From Sipunculus nudus (taxonomy: Eukaryota > Annelida > Sipuncula > Golfingiida > Sipunculidae): DNA of 64,000 nucleotides. Both the position numbers and the translations under genes were made by a program. Shown in pieces: positions 11,229-23,500 of this stretch. Location: contig CM049319.1 of assembly GCA_026874595.1 (NCBI GenBank), positions 58,846,917 through 58,910,916 on the forward strand. Direction: 5' to 3'. Below the pieces are notes generated by a model that worked only from the letters and a program-made list of their open reading frames with translations, made no database searches and was not told where the DNA came from. Positions within the stretch are counted from its first letter, which is position 1. Each line of letters begins with the position of its first letter.

Positions 11229-12315
11229 GGTGTTTCAGCCAGCGGGAACATGTATAACATTTGTTTGGCCATGTCAGTCAGTTCATCTCCTGATTGGCAA
11301 ATTATCGGGTCACATGTGAACTGGTGCCTAACCAAGTGACCATGACCTCTGGCCTTTCCTCTTTGCCCAGCGTCCATTTGTGCGTCTGTTTCCACACATA
11401 AACCCACATATCTCGGGAACCGTTTGACCGATCAGGAAATTTTTTTTTACACAAATGTAGCCCTTGGATAGCTTTATAACATACACAAAAACTGTGGCGC
11501 CACCTGCACCCACTTTTGCACAGCGTCCATCTGGTTGTCTGCCTTGGGTTAAAATCACTCATATCCCTGCAGTGGTTTGACCAAATTACCTGTAATTCGG
11601 CATGCGTATACATCCTGGATAGCTTTCTTGGTTTTATGACAGGTGGCGCCACCTACATTCACGTTCACGCTGCAGACATTATTGCTTATATCTCTGGAAC
11701 CGTTTGACCAATCAGGAATAGCTTTATAACATTCACAAAAATGGTGGCGCCACCTGCAGCCATTTTTGCACAGCGTCTATCTGTTTGTCTGCTGTGGGAT
11801 AAAATCACTCATATCTCTGCAGTGGTTTGACTTTTCCACATGAAATTTTGCATGTGTATATGTCAAGGCCCAGATCGCGATCTGGACGGATCTTGGATCT
11901 GTCCAGCCCAAATTGCGATCGCAGTTCAGGCCGGCCCAAACTGCGATCGCAATCCAGGCAGGCCAGATCTTGGATCCGTCCAGCCTAGATTGCGATCGCA
12001 GTTTAGTCCGGCCCAGACTGAGATCCTTCTTTCTTGCTTCAGGATTGCAATCTGGTCTGGACAGATCTAAGATCAGTCCAGCCAAGATTGCGATCCTAAA
12101 CTTGACCAGCCCATATTGCGATCCATGCTTTTATGATCTCATGAGTGAAACATTGGTTGTTTTACCAACTCATTTGGTATTGCATTTACCATTTTCCCAT
12201 AATAAATACAATTATAAAACAGAAAGACAATTTTTCACTCCTTCATATCACAGGTGTGCAACATGGGATGTTTCACCAACTCATTTAGTATTGCATGGTT
12301 GTTGAAAAAAGGTAA

Positions 12316-12870
12316 CAAGGAACCCATGGGTTTTATATGTTCACAAAATATGATTTGGAAGAGGAGGTTGGCAAGTGCAGGTTTTGTGTGGTAATATAAG
12401 CTGCATTATGAGCTGATGGTGTTTAACTCAAGTTATGTAAGATTATGATAATATCCTTGGAGACAGGGAAGAGGTTTGATGTCATTTATATTATATACAG
12501 TTGGAAATGGTGTGCTGTTTTCACATAGGTTTTGACTTGGCCATATAACTTTATCTACATTGCAGTAGAATTATATGAAAGAAAAACTGTCCATTATCAG
12601 TCATGGTAATTCTGATTTTTACAAATTAGAACTTCTATTTAATAATTACTGGTTATTCCTATCCAAGAATAAAACTTAAATTATATAACTATTTATTATA
12701 AATTAAAAACAAATATTGTGTCACATATAATTTAAATTAAGAATAATACCAGCATCATATGAAAAGATCTTTTCATAATATAATCGAAATAAATGATTAT
12801 TAAAATAATATTATAGAATATATTCATGAATACATTCATGATTACATTTTGAAAGTATCGGCATTTGTAT
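12316..12870 (-). mobile_element. AGCTCA-family element fragment, reverse orientation
   Basis: It begins with AACAAGGAACCCATGGGTT, the inverse of the AGCTCA-family right end. It then matches, inverted, the last 470 bases of the element at 44492-46936 (for example GGAGACAGGGAAGAGG against CCTCTTCCCAGTCTCC). The left end of the element is missing. It lies inside the foldback element. Confidence 0.7.
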
Positions 12871-13280
12871 TTTTATGCATGAAATTATGGAGGACATATA
12901 TTTATATTCGCATTCAAATATATTTGCAAAGTATTCTTATCATGTCTGGTATTTATTCAGTTTTAGCAAAACAAAGTTCTTGAGAATCCAGAATTTACTA
13001 ATTTCACAAATTGATCATAAGTATGATCATAATGATCATAAGTACCTGGTTTTATTGCTTTTATTTATATTTAAACATAAAACTATTATAATCACTTTGG
13101 ACTACATTCACATCAATCTAAGCACATAGCAAAAGTCATATGACAATTATCAACATTACAGAAATCATAAAGAGAACTTGTCTAAGATCTGATTTTTTAT
13201 CATATTTAAATATTTTTATTTTAAAAATTGTAAAAAAAAATTAAAAGCAATCTTAGCTATGAAATCATTATAAGAATAAA

Positions 13281-14606
13281 CTAGATGTGTCGGAATGACA
13301 CGAATGCCCCCCCCTGGGGCAAATTAGAAACATTTGTAAAATTTTGAAATTTTTTTTAAGTTCAGGAGGTGTTGTATGGTCAAAAGTAGGTCAACAAGGG
13401 CAAAATGCAAACTCGATCTGTAACGGGTCATTATCAAGCAACACACCAAAAATCATGCCAGTATATGCAGGCATTGTGAAAAAAAGTCAATACATGTGCA
13501 TTTTCCATAAAACTTTCAGTCTTTCATGAAATTTTCTATGTTTAGGAGCCGTAAAACAATCAAAAGTAGGTCAACTGGGACGAAACGCAAACTCGATCTG
13601 TAACTGTCATTATCTGCCCACACATAAAAAATCAGGGTGGCATCTGCAGGCATTGAGGAAAAAAAGTCAGTACATATGCATTTGTTATGAAAATTTCTAT
13701 TTTTCATGAAACTTTCTATGTTCAGGAGCAGTCAAATGGTCAAAAGAAGGTCAACTGGGACAAAACGTGAACTCGATCTGTAACTGGTCATTATCTGCCC
13801 ACACACCAAAAATCAGGCCAATATCTGCAAGTATTGCGAAGAAAATTCTGTAAAAGTGTTTTTGTAAAGAAAATTTATATTTAACATGAAATTTTCTATG
13901 TTCAGGAGCCGTAAAACAATCAAAAGTAGGTCAACTGGGACTAAACGCGAACTCGATCTGTAACTGGTCAATATCTACCCACACACCAAAAATCACGCCA
14001 ATATCTGCAGGCATTGCGAAAAAAAATCTGTACATGTGTATTTGTCATGAAATTTCAACCGGGACGAAACGCGAACTCGATCTGTAACTGGTCTATATCT
14101 GCCCACAAACCAAAAATCAGGCCAATATCTGCAGGCATTGCGAAAAAAAGTCTGTACATGTGTATCTGTCATGAATATTTCTATTTTTCATGAAATTTTC
14201 TAAGTTAAGGAGGCGTAAAACGTTCAAAATGAGGTCAACCGGGACGAAACGCGAACTCGATCTGTAACTGGTCATTATCTGTGAACACACAAAAAATCAG
14301 GCCAATGTTTGCAGGCATTGCGAAAAAAAAACCGTACATGTGTATTTGTCATGAAATTTCTATTTTTCATGAAATTTTCTAAGTTTAGGAGCCGTAAAAT
14401 GGTCAAAAGTAGGTCAACCGGGACGAAACGCGAACTCGATCTGTAACTGGTCTATATCTGCCCACACACCAAAAATCAGGCCAATATCTGCAGGCATTGC
14501 GAAAAAAAATCCGTACAACTGTTTGATTTCGGAATGACGGAAGGACGGAATGACGGACATGGGTAAACTATATGCCCCGGCCACTTTGTGGCGGGGGCAT
14601 AAAAAT
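13281..14606 (-). mobile_element. HINE-like element, ATGCCCC family, reverse orientation
   Basis: Read on the - strand, it starts TTTTTATGCCCC with a GC-rich stem over CCACAAAGTGG. It has about seven core units of roughly 150-180 bp (key words GGTCAACCGGGACGAAACGC and CTGCAGGCATTGCG in + text). It ends GGGGCATTCG, then the hairpin GTGTCATTCCGACAC, then ATCTAG. The right-end motif GGGGCAT mirrors the left-end ATGCCCC. This is the subterminal inverted repeat plus terminal hairpin layout known for Helentron-derived elements. No coding region. Confidence 0.75.
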
Positions 14607-15290
14607 AACTCAAGCATAAGAACACCCTATAAATTGTACAAGGAGAAAACTATAGATGGGCAAGTTTAATTTTATTAACATAAACTGAGGAACCAGCAAT
14701 ACAGATTTTGATTATTTACATAGTCATGTGACAGCTGATACAGCCACAAGTCTTAATATTATCAGTGAAACATATTGACATATTAAATCAGTACTTGTCT
14801 GAGTAAAATTTTAAAATTTTTACATATATTATTTTTTTATTTTTAATTTTAAAATAACTATAAATTAACAAGCTGAAACGCATGGATCGCAATATGGGCT
14901 GGTCAGGTTTAGGATCGCAATCTTGACTAGACAGATCTTATATCTGTCCAGTCCAGATTGTGATCCTGAAGCAAGAAAGACAGGATCGCAGTCTGGGCCG
15001 GCATAAACTGCGATCGCAATCTAGGCTGGACGGATCTAAGATCTGGCCAGCCTGGATTGAGATCGCAGTTTGGGCCGGCCTGAACTGCGATCGCAATTTG
15101 GGCTCGACAGATCTAAGATCCGTCCAGATCACAATCTGGGCCTTGACATTTAAACCTTTTGGGGGATAGGTTCTCGTTCAGATAACAGGTGGCGCCACCT
15201 ACAATCATGTTTATTTGGCAGAGATCCATTCTGATATGTAACATGTTCTCAGTTCACCTCAACCCCGCCCACTCCACCTACCCAGCAACT

Positions 15291-16272
15291 GTATTGCAAT
15301 AATTATTGTTTGAACTGTATTTCTTCAATTGTTAAGCTGTTTCCACTCCAATGAACAAAACTTTTCCTGAAACAGTAATTTAAGAAGCAATCCAGGATAT
15401 GCCATGTTGTGGTCATGTGGCATTTTGAAAGAAATTAATTTCCTTTTAAATAACTTGAGCGAAGTAAAATATATTTAAATTAAGCAGCATGCATAATTTG
15501 GTAATATATGAGCAAAATTATGGATCTTTAAGGGTGAGATTAAGAATTGTAAATTCTGAAACAAGTGTTATTTTCAGAGATTTCTTGTTATGCAAATATC
15601 TAAAATATTTTTTTGTAGTTAAAAAATAATAAATACCCCTGTGTGCATAATGTGTTGTTATCGACCAAGTAAGGGATAAATGGTGATGCAATTTAGTATT
15701 GTGCATCAAATTATTTATTCAGATATATATCTTATATTGTAAATGTTTTAATTTATAAAAAAATGATGTATAAAATGGGGATCTGATGCAAACATTTGTT
15801 CATAATTTTCCTGGCTCAGTAGAATTGGAAATGAAGTGATTAGCTTTGTTTTTTTTCATCTCAAATTAACTATTATTCCTGTAAGCACTAAAGTATTTAA
15901 TGTCATATGTATAAGAGAGGTGTTGTAACTCTCACCATCCCCCCCGCCCTCCCCGATCACCATTGAATCACATTAGTTATTTGCATTCGTAAAAAATTAT
16001 TAAATAAAGAAAATCAGTATAATAAAAAAATAATCTTATTGAAACATCATATATTTTTTCCTGCCTAAGCAGAATGGGAGACGAATGATGTGATCGGCTT
16101 TGTTTGTCTGCCAGTATATTATTAAATATATTCAGTAATTGTGAATCGACTGTTCGAAAATTGAATACATCCTGTAAGCACTATTTCATATCCTGAATTC
16201 ATATACAGAGATGTTGTAACTCCCATCTCAATGATTTGTCCTTAATATACATGTATCTTCTTACATCTGCGT
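15291..16272. other. Unassigned AT-rich sequence
   Basis: No gene or clear repeat was recognised. Confidence 0.3.
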
Positions 16273-17229
16273 CAGTGGCGGATCCAGAAAATCGGGAACG
16301 GGGGGGGGGGGCGCTAATCTTTGGTGGCTGATGGGTACTATTAAATCTAAGTTCTTAAACTTTGTTTTGTAAATTTAATATATATATAATTAGAAATATT
16401 TATTTTTTATTTCATCTATTTTCACCATGTATCCCTTAAAATTAATTACAGGTATATGGGAGAGGGTATGGGGAAATTTTGGGTTTATTTTAATGTGCAA
16501 TGTAAAAAGGTCATTTTGAGTACCTGTCACATAAAGTATGAGGATTTTCTGTTGGTTGTATATTAACATGTGGTTGGCTTTCATATTTATATTTCCCCAA
16601 AATAAGGATATTTACTGGAAAGTAGATGTGCATTTTCACCATTGACATCAACATTCTGCTTGAATACTTTTAACAATTATTTTACCACTAGAATTACTTT
16701 TGAAAGATGATGATATTTTGCAAGTTATAAACATAGATGTGCATTTTCACCATTGACATCAACATTTTATGTTTATAACTTGCGAAAAATCATCATCTTT
16801 CAAAAGTAATTCTGGTGATAAAATAATTGTTAAAATGTTCAAGTCCTGTATCAAACTTTTTACCGGCTTTTCATTAGGCTAACGGGAAGGCCGTGCCTCA
16901 CTCACAGGCGAATGCAACTTCGGTGTCATAGCCTAGCAGAGTGTAATAACAGGAAGACTCTTTATAAAAATATTTGGGTGCTATTTTATAATATGGACTC
17001 AATCACAAAGCTGTTCAATAATATCCTCAACTTATGAATTGGAAAGTAATAAAATGTGGATAATTTAATAATCTTATTTATAGGGAATTAAAAAGAATTG
17101 TGTAAAATGAAAATAAATTACGAATTAATGGGAAAAGAAATAGAAAAAATTAGAGATGTTTCAGCTCAACCGGGGGGGAGGGGGGTCGGGGGGCGCGGGC
17201 CGCGGGCGCCCCCTCTGGATCCGCCACTG
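16273..17229. mobile_element. TIR element with CAGTGGCGGATCCAGA ends
   Basis: The ends CAGTGGCGGATCCAGA (16273-16288) and TCTGGATCCGCCACTG (17214-17229) are perfect 16-bp inverted repeats, followed inside by G-rich runs. The interior is AT-rich without a transposase. No target duplication is evident next to the ends. Confidence 0.8.
16623..16840. repeat. Internal hairpin plus direct repeat
   Basis: A direct repeat, AGATGTGCATTTTCACCATT, lies at about 16624 and 16736. The text between the copies and after the second copy forms inverted arms of about 60 bp (16672-16733 and 16773-16835, key words AAGATGATGATATT and ATCATCATCTTTC). Confidence 0.8.
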
Positions 17230-17254
17230 AAATTGTTGAATATATTACAAAAAT

Positions 17255-19015
17255 TATCCAAGAGATAAGCTCATACTTGGTTTTTTTTTCAAATGGTTTG
17301 GGTTCGATGAATTTAGGCCAAGTTACAAGAATTTGAAGGTAAGCATACTAACTTACTTTAAAAAATGACAGGAGCTAACATCACAAAATTTTGTGCAAAT
17401 TTTTGTCACCTGACACATTGACACATTGACCTGGGTTTTTTTTACGGGCAAAAACCTCTTAATTTTAGCCCCTTTCAGTTTCTGCATTTAAAATGTTTCA
17501 TGATGAAACTCTCTTGATAAATGGTTTATTCTTTTACTAGAATTACCCTAAGGTAGGATTCTCTCAATCAATTGATTTTTGGAAGAGTCATGGAAAGCTG
17601 AAGTTGGTCTTGTGACAAAGAAAGCCTATATCAAACTCAGGGCTGCAATAGTTTTTTCTTCAAAACTGATGCTTCAAATTCTTAATCAATGCACCAAATA
17701 GATTTTAGGTGGCCTTTGTTCAAGTTTACTTAATTGATTTTTGGCTGAATTGATGGACATTTAGCATACTTTAGTTGACAAAGCTGTTAGATTTATTGTA
17801 ATCTTGTTTCAGATTCTGTATCAATGCACCAAAATGATTCTTATATGGCCTTTGTTCAAGTTTACTTTAATGATCATGGCTGAATTATTTAACAATGAAA
17901 GGACTGAGAGATATTTTGGATAACAAAGCTTGTAGATTTATTGTAGTAACAGACTTAGCTCTATTACTACAAGCAAGGCTGTACAGGCAACATAAATAAT
18001 TGGTGTCCATATCCAACTTTTGTGTAAGATAGATCCATGAACAAAATACATATGTATTTTGATTTTGCTTTCAATAGGCATCTGTTATTATTCTATACAT
18101 TTTGATAAAAAAATCTTGTGAATATGTCAGCATGAAAAAATCAGTCCTTCAGTTTTTGTAAACAGATTTGGTAACAGATCAGGATTTTGTCTGTATCTGT
18201 AAGCAGCTTGGCAGACTGCCAACTATTTCAGGCAACAGGCCAAATTTCAGTTTGTATCTATAGACTGCCAACTGTATCAGATTAGGCAATAGGTCAAGAG
18301 TTCAGTCAGTGCAACCTTCATGGTACAGTCAAGGGTTCACTCAGTGCATTAGCTACACCTTGCATCTAGCCTCCATTGATTTCGGAGGCAACTGCCTTTC
18401 TCAGCTGAGCTTAGTCAACTGAGTAGACCCAACTCAAGAGAAGTTTGATGTATCCGCCTGAATTTTTGGCATTTCCTTGCATTAATGATGGCTCTCTCAT
18501 ACACAAGACTGGTGTCGGCACCTACAATTATGTTTTGCACAGTGTATGTCCAGCTTATTTTTTCAGGAAGACTTTGATATATCAGCCTCAAATTGTGCAT
18601 ATCCGTACATCTCAGATAGCTTTGTAGTATACAACGCTTTTGGCGCAACCTACAATTGTTTTGGGTTTCATGCATCTGTTCATCTATATCAAGAGTGGTT
18701 TGAAGTATGTCGCTGAAATTGTGCCTATCAAAATATACCTTTCATGGCTTTCTCATACACAAAATGGGTGGTACCACATACAAATATTTTTATGTTTTGT
18801 ACATGCATCCATGCCAATATTTCAGCTGTGACGTGTGTGTACTTGGTGCTTGCACTCAAAATGTTTAGTACTTGCTTTGTACATGTACGCGTCACATATA
18901 TACTTGAAAAGTAATCAAGTACTTTTCCAATAATTGTCAAGCATGTTATCATGGAAGCATTATACTTTATGTATATCGCATTGCACAGGTTTGCATTCGG
19001 CTTGTAAGCCTTGTA
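17255..19015 (+). mobile_element. HINE-like element, AGCTTATGC family (older copy)
   Basis: It opens with AAGCTCATACTTGG and TGACAGGAGCTAACATCAC, close to the clearer copy at 46937-49215. It ends with CAGGTTTGCATTCGG, the hairpin GGCTTGTAAGCC and TTGTA. Core text with GGTGTCGGCACC (near 18511) is a degraded form of the shared GGTGGCGCCACC dyad. No coding region. Confidence 0.55.
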
Positions 19016-19169
19016 TATATATATTTGTACCAGTACTCATGATAAGGAGACTGCCAAATTCATTATTTTGCAATTTCTCAACAATGAAATGATGTGTCAC
19101 CCTGAAACTTTGTGTATAGATTACGGATAGGTTTATCAGTCGATCAAAACTAGTTTGTGCCCCCTTCTT

Positions 19170-20390
19170 GAAATTTAAGTATTTTACTTGTATTATGAAA
19201 CTGTCAAGTTACAGCAGTCATCATTATCTGCAATGTGGGGTTATGTACTCAACTAAAACTCGGAGTGTATATTAATCACGAGAGAAAAAAATTGAGGAAA
19301 ACTTTACAATTATTTTGATGGTTTTTACAACTCTTTTAGCACCTGTTGTATTTGACGATTTTTTTTTATCAGAATGGATAATTATTTATTGATTTGATTT
19401 CCTTTTTCAGGTGAGAAGTATGAAGGCCCACTGAACGACCTCTCAAAAGTTAGCCATGAGAGCAGGCACAATCAGATATCGAAACAAACCGTGTACCAAT
19501 GAGGTACGGGTATTGCTAGGACACTCTTTATGAGTTGAACCGACCACTCGTTTTTATCTTTATTTCATAAATTTATGAAATAAAATTGCAGAGATATATT
19601 CATCAGATGATTATTTAACGACTGGTGTTACGTTTTGGGTTCAGGTTTGAACTTAAGTGGGTGTTTCGTGGTGTTTCGTCACAGATACCCAAAACACCCG
19701 TGTTTTGGATGTTTAGGGGGACCGGTTTTAAGGTCAGACTGTATGAAAATATTTTGGTTTCAGAGAATAATTGCCAAATTCAATGGTCAGCCTACCGTAT
19801 GTGTTGAAATGCTGTGTCGTTTGTAATCTCACAAACTATTTTAAACAATTTCCAAAACGTTCTGGCTTGCCATATGACAGAGAGATACGTACCAGCTAAC
19901 CAGATTGTCTAGGGATCAAAGTTGATGTTCTAGTATCTTTGTACCACCTGACTCTTTTAGTCTAAAACTAAATTCCTGCAGTGTATATGAAAAATATAGA
20001 TTAAATATCATTTTATAATTTACACATTTTATTCATCATATCAAGTCACACAAAATGCATTTTGAATTCCGTTAATTTCTGACTGGTGAATGTCTGTGTA
20101 ATGATGAGCAAATATGGATAATTTACATTCAGTATTCCATATATTATCTCTTCAGTGAAAAGTTATGTTTTAGAAAAAAAGAAAAATTAGACGAGTATTA
20201 ATTGAGTCTTTATTGAAAATCAGATTTGGTCAACCGCACTATTCGACAATTTGATGTGTTTACATACACGATGTAATGACTGTCGCCAAATATCTCAGGA
20301 TATCTGCAGTTATCAGCACCATGTTTCACAGGAAGATTGATCATGGGACTGCCATGTCATTTTGAAACACACCTGTTGACCTAACCACTG
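19170..20390 (+). repeat. Segmental duplication carrying GSTK exon 8 (copy B)
   Basis: About 240 bp before and 900 bp after the orphan exon match 41917-43445 of the complete gene. Shared words include TTGTATTATGAAACTGT, TTAGCACCTGTTGTATTTGAC and TGACTGTCGCCAAATATCTC. Gaps separate the copies, so it is not recent. Confidence 0.85.
19411..19502 (+). pseudogene. Orphan GSTK terminal exon (copy B)
   Basis: After the acceptor CCTTTTTCAG this reads [13 protein letters not shown], identical to the complete gene, but a small deletion removes the stop. The frame runs on for 16 more codons into former 3' flank before TGA at 19500-19502. No other GSTK exon was found between 2354 and 27431 in this orientation. 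It is either the remnant of a lost middle gene or, less likely, an alternative last exon for copy A. Confidence 0.8.
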
Positions 20391-20589
20391 CAAATTGATA
20401 CAAATTCCCCCTTTTTGACTGAATAAGCCAGAAACGTTTAAAGTCTTATATGGTAAAAGCTCTTAAACAAAGCGTATGTTTAACATATGTAGAGCTAAAA
20501 TGAATGAGTAATAAATTACTCAGTGTTCAAACGTCCTTAAAATGTCATGGTTCTTGAGATCAGAACATAAAAAAAGTCATGATTTTTTT

Positions 20590-23500
20590 AGCTCAGCTGA
20601 CTGAAAGTCATCTGAGCTATAGCGATCACTCTTTGTCCGTCGTCCGTCTGTCCGTCTGTCCGTCTGTCCGTCCGTTAACCAGGCACAAATCGTAACCGCT
20701 GGACCTAGAACCTTGTAACTTGGGATTCTGAGAGGTCCATAAAAAATCTCCTTGGAAACCAGAAATTAGGTCTCTGTTACCCATATCCTTCGAGCTATGT
20801 GGCCCCAAAGTACCCCCCAGAAAAGTCAAAAATTTCATACAAAAACTTCAATATCTCATTAACTACTTGACTGATGGTCATGATTTTTGGCATACATATT
20901 GATCATGAGATGTTACATCACTTCCTGCAGACTGGTGGCGCCACCTGTATTTTTCGATTTTTTACGAATTTTTTTCTCTATTTTTGAGACCTTAAAAAAT
21001 GTGAACATCTGTTAACAAGGCACAAATCATAAAGACTGGACTTAGAATCTTAATTCTTGACACACTGAGAGGTCCATGAAAAATCTCCTTGGAAACCAGA
21101 AATTAGGTCTCTGTTACCCATATCCTTTGAGCTATCGGGCCCCAAAGTACCCCCCAGAATAGTAAAAAATTTCATACAAAAACTTTAATATCTCAATAAC
21201 TACATCACTGATGGTCTTCATTTTTGGCATACATATTGATCATGAGATGTTCGATTAGTTCCTGCAGACTGGTGGCGCCACCTGTACTGTTTGATTTTTT
21301 ACGATTTTTTCCTCTATTTTTGAGACCTTTGAGGATGCTGTCATCTGTTAACGTGGCACAAATCGTAACGACTGGACCTAGAATCTTCATTTTCGACACA
21401 CTGAGAGACCTATAAAAAGTCTCCATGGAAACCAGAAATTAGGTCTCTGTTACCCATATCCTTCGAGCTATGGGGCCCAAAATTACCCCCCAGAATAGTC
21501 AAAAATTTCATACAAAAACTTCAATATCTCATTAACTACATCACTGATGGTCATGATTTTTGACATACATATTGATCATGAGATGTTTCATCAGTTTGTG
21601 CAGACTATTTTTCAATGTTCACGAATTGTTTTCTCCATTTTTGAGACCTTTAAGGATGTAGTTATCTGTCAACAGGGTACAAATCATAAAGACTTGACTT
21701 AGAATCTTAGTTCTTGACACACTGAGAGGTCCATGAAAAATCTCCTTGGAAACCAGAAATTAGGTCTCTGTTACCCATATCCTTTGAGCTATCGGGCCCC
21801 AAAGTACCCCCCAGAATAGTAAAAAAATTCATACAAAAACTTCAATATCTCAATAACTACATCACTAATGGTCTTCATTTTTGGCATACATATTGATCAT
21901 GAGATGTTCGATCAGTTCCTGCAGACTGGTGGCGCCACCTGTACTGTTTGATTTTTTACGATTTTTTCCTCTATTTTTGAGACCTTTGAGAATGCTGTCA
22001 TCTGTTAGCGTGGCACAAATCGTAACGACTGGACCTAGAATCTTCATTTTCGACACACTGAGAGACCTATGAAAAGTCTCCATGGAAACCAGAAATTAGG
22101 TCTCTGTTACCCATATCCTTCGAGCTATGGGGCCCAAAATTACCCCCCAGAATAGTCAAAAATTTCATACAAAAACTTCAATATCTCATTAACTACATCA
22201 CTGATGGTCATGATTTTCGACATACATATTGATCATGAGATGTTTCATCAGTTTGTGCAGACTGGTGGCGCCACCTGTATTTTTCAATGTTCACGAATTG
22301 TTTTCTCCATTTTTGAGACCTTTAAGGATGTTGTTATCTGTCAACAGGGTACAAATGGTAACGACTGGACCTAGAATCTTCGTTCTTGACACACAGGGAG
22401 ACCCATGATAAGTCTCCATGGAAACCTGAAATTTGGTCTCTGTTACCCATATCCTTTGAGCTAAGTACAGCTCAGAATAATGGAAAATTTGATACAAAAG
22501 CTAAAGTATCTGAACAACTAATGCAGAGATAACCATAATTGTTTGCATGGATATTGATCATGGAGTGTTTCATAAGTTTCTGCAGACTGGTGGCACCACC
22601 TGTATTTGTTCGTTTTTTTTTACGAAATTTTTCTGTATTTTTGAGACCTTTAAAGATATGAACATCTGTTAACAGGGCACAAATCATAAAAACTGGACCA
22701 AGAATCTTCATTCTTGACACACAGGGAGACCCATGAAAAGTCTCAATGGAAACTTGAAATTAGGTCTCTGTTACCCATATTCTTTAAGCTATATGGGTCC
22801 AAAATACCCCCCCCCCCCATGAATAATGGAAAATTTGATACAAAAACTGCAGTATTTCAATTACTACAACACTGATGGTCATGATTTTCGGCATACATAT
22901 TGATCATGAGCTGTTCCATCAGTTTCTGCAGACTGGGTGTGCCACCTCTATTTTTTTTTTCAAATTTTTACGAATTTTTTTCTTTTTTTTTGAGACCTTT
23001 AAAGATGTGGTTATCTGTCAACAGGGTACAAATCGCAACAACTGGACCTAGAATCTTCATTCTTGTCATGCAAGGAGGCCCATGAAAGGTGCCTGTGGAA
23101 ACTTGAAATTAGGTCTCTGTTACCCATATCCTTCAAGCTATAGGACTCTGAAGTATCCCTCAGAATAATGGACAATTTGATACAAAAACTGAAGTATCTG
23201 AACAACTAATGCAGAGATCACCATGATTTTTTGCATGGATATTGACCATTAAGTGTTTTTATTAGTTTCTGCAGACTGGTGGAGCCACCTCTATTTTTGT
23301 ATCCGCCAAAACGAGTTCCTCCGCCGTGGCGGCGTTCGTTTCCAGAGAGCTCCTCGGAGACTAATGGACCAATTTTTCCCAAACTTACACCTATTATCGG
23401 GTCACATGTGAAATGGTGCCTAACCAATTTGCATTGACCTCTGACCTTTCCTCTCTATCCAGTGTCCATTTGTGGGTCTGTTTCCACTCATAAACCCTCA

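Larger units (their letters stand above)
11861..15148. mobile_element. Foldback element with 270-bp terminal inverted repeats
   Basis: 11861-12131 and 14879-15148 are inverted copies of each other, both starting TGTCAAGGCCCAGAT at the outer edge. The arms are unusually GC-rich and full of GCGATCGC and GGATCNGTCC sites, unlike the AT-rich surroundings. The interior carries two other elements and no coding region. It interrupts a TATCCGCC-family element, so it is the younger of the two. No clear target duplication was seen. Confidence 0.8.
11229..15290 (+). mobile_element. HINE-like element, TATCCGCC family (copy R1), split by an insertion
   Basis: The left part (11229-11860) matches the other members of this family: the lead text GGGTCACATGTGAACTGGTG, then core units of about 140-150 bp with GGTGGCGCCACC at 11642 and 11743. 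The right part resumes at about 15150 (GGTGGCGCCACC at 15188, then the TGGCAGA-ATCCAT text) and fades by 15290. The middle 3.3 kb is a later insertion. Neither the TATCCGCC end nor the right terminal hairpin was found, so both ends are decayed. Confidence 0.65.
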
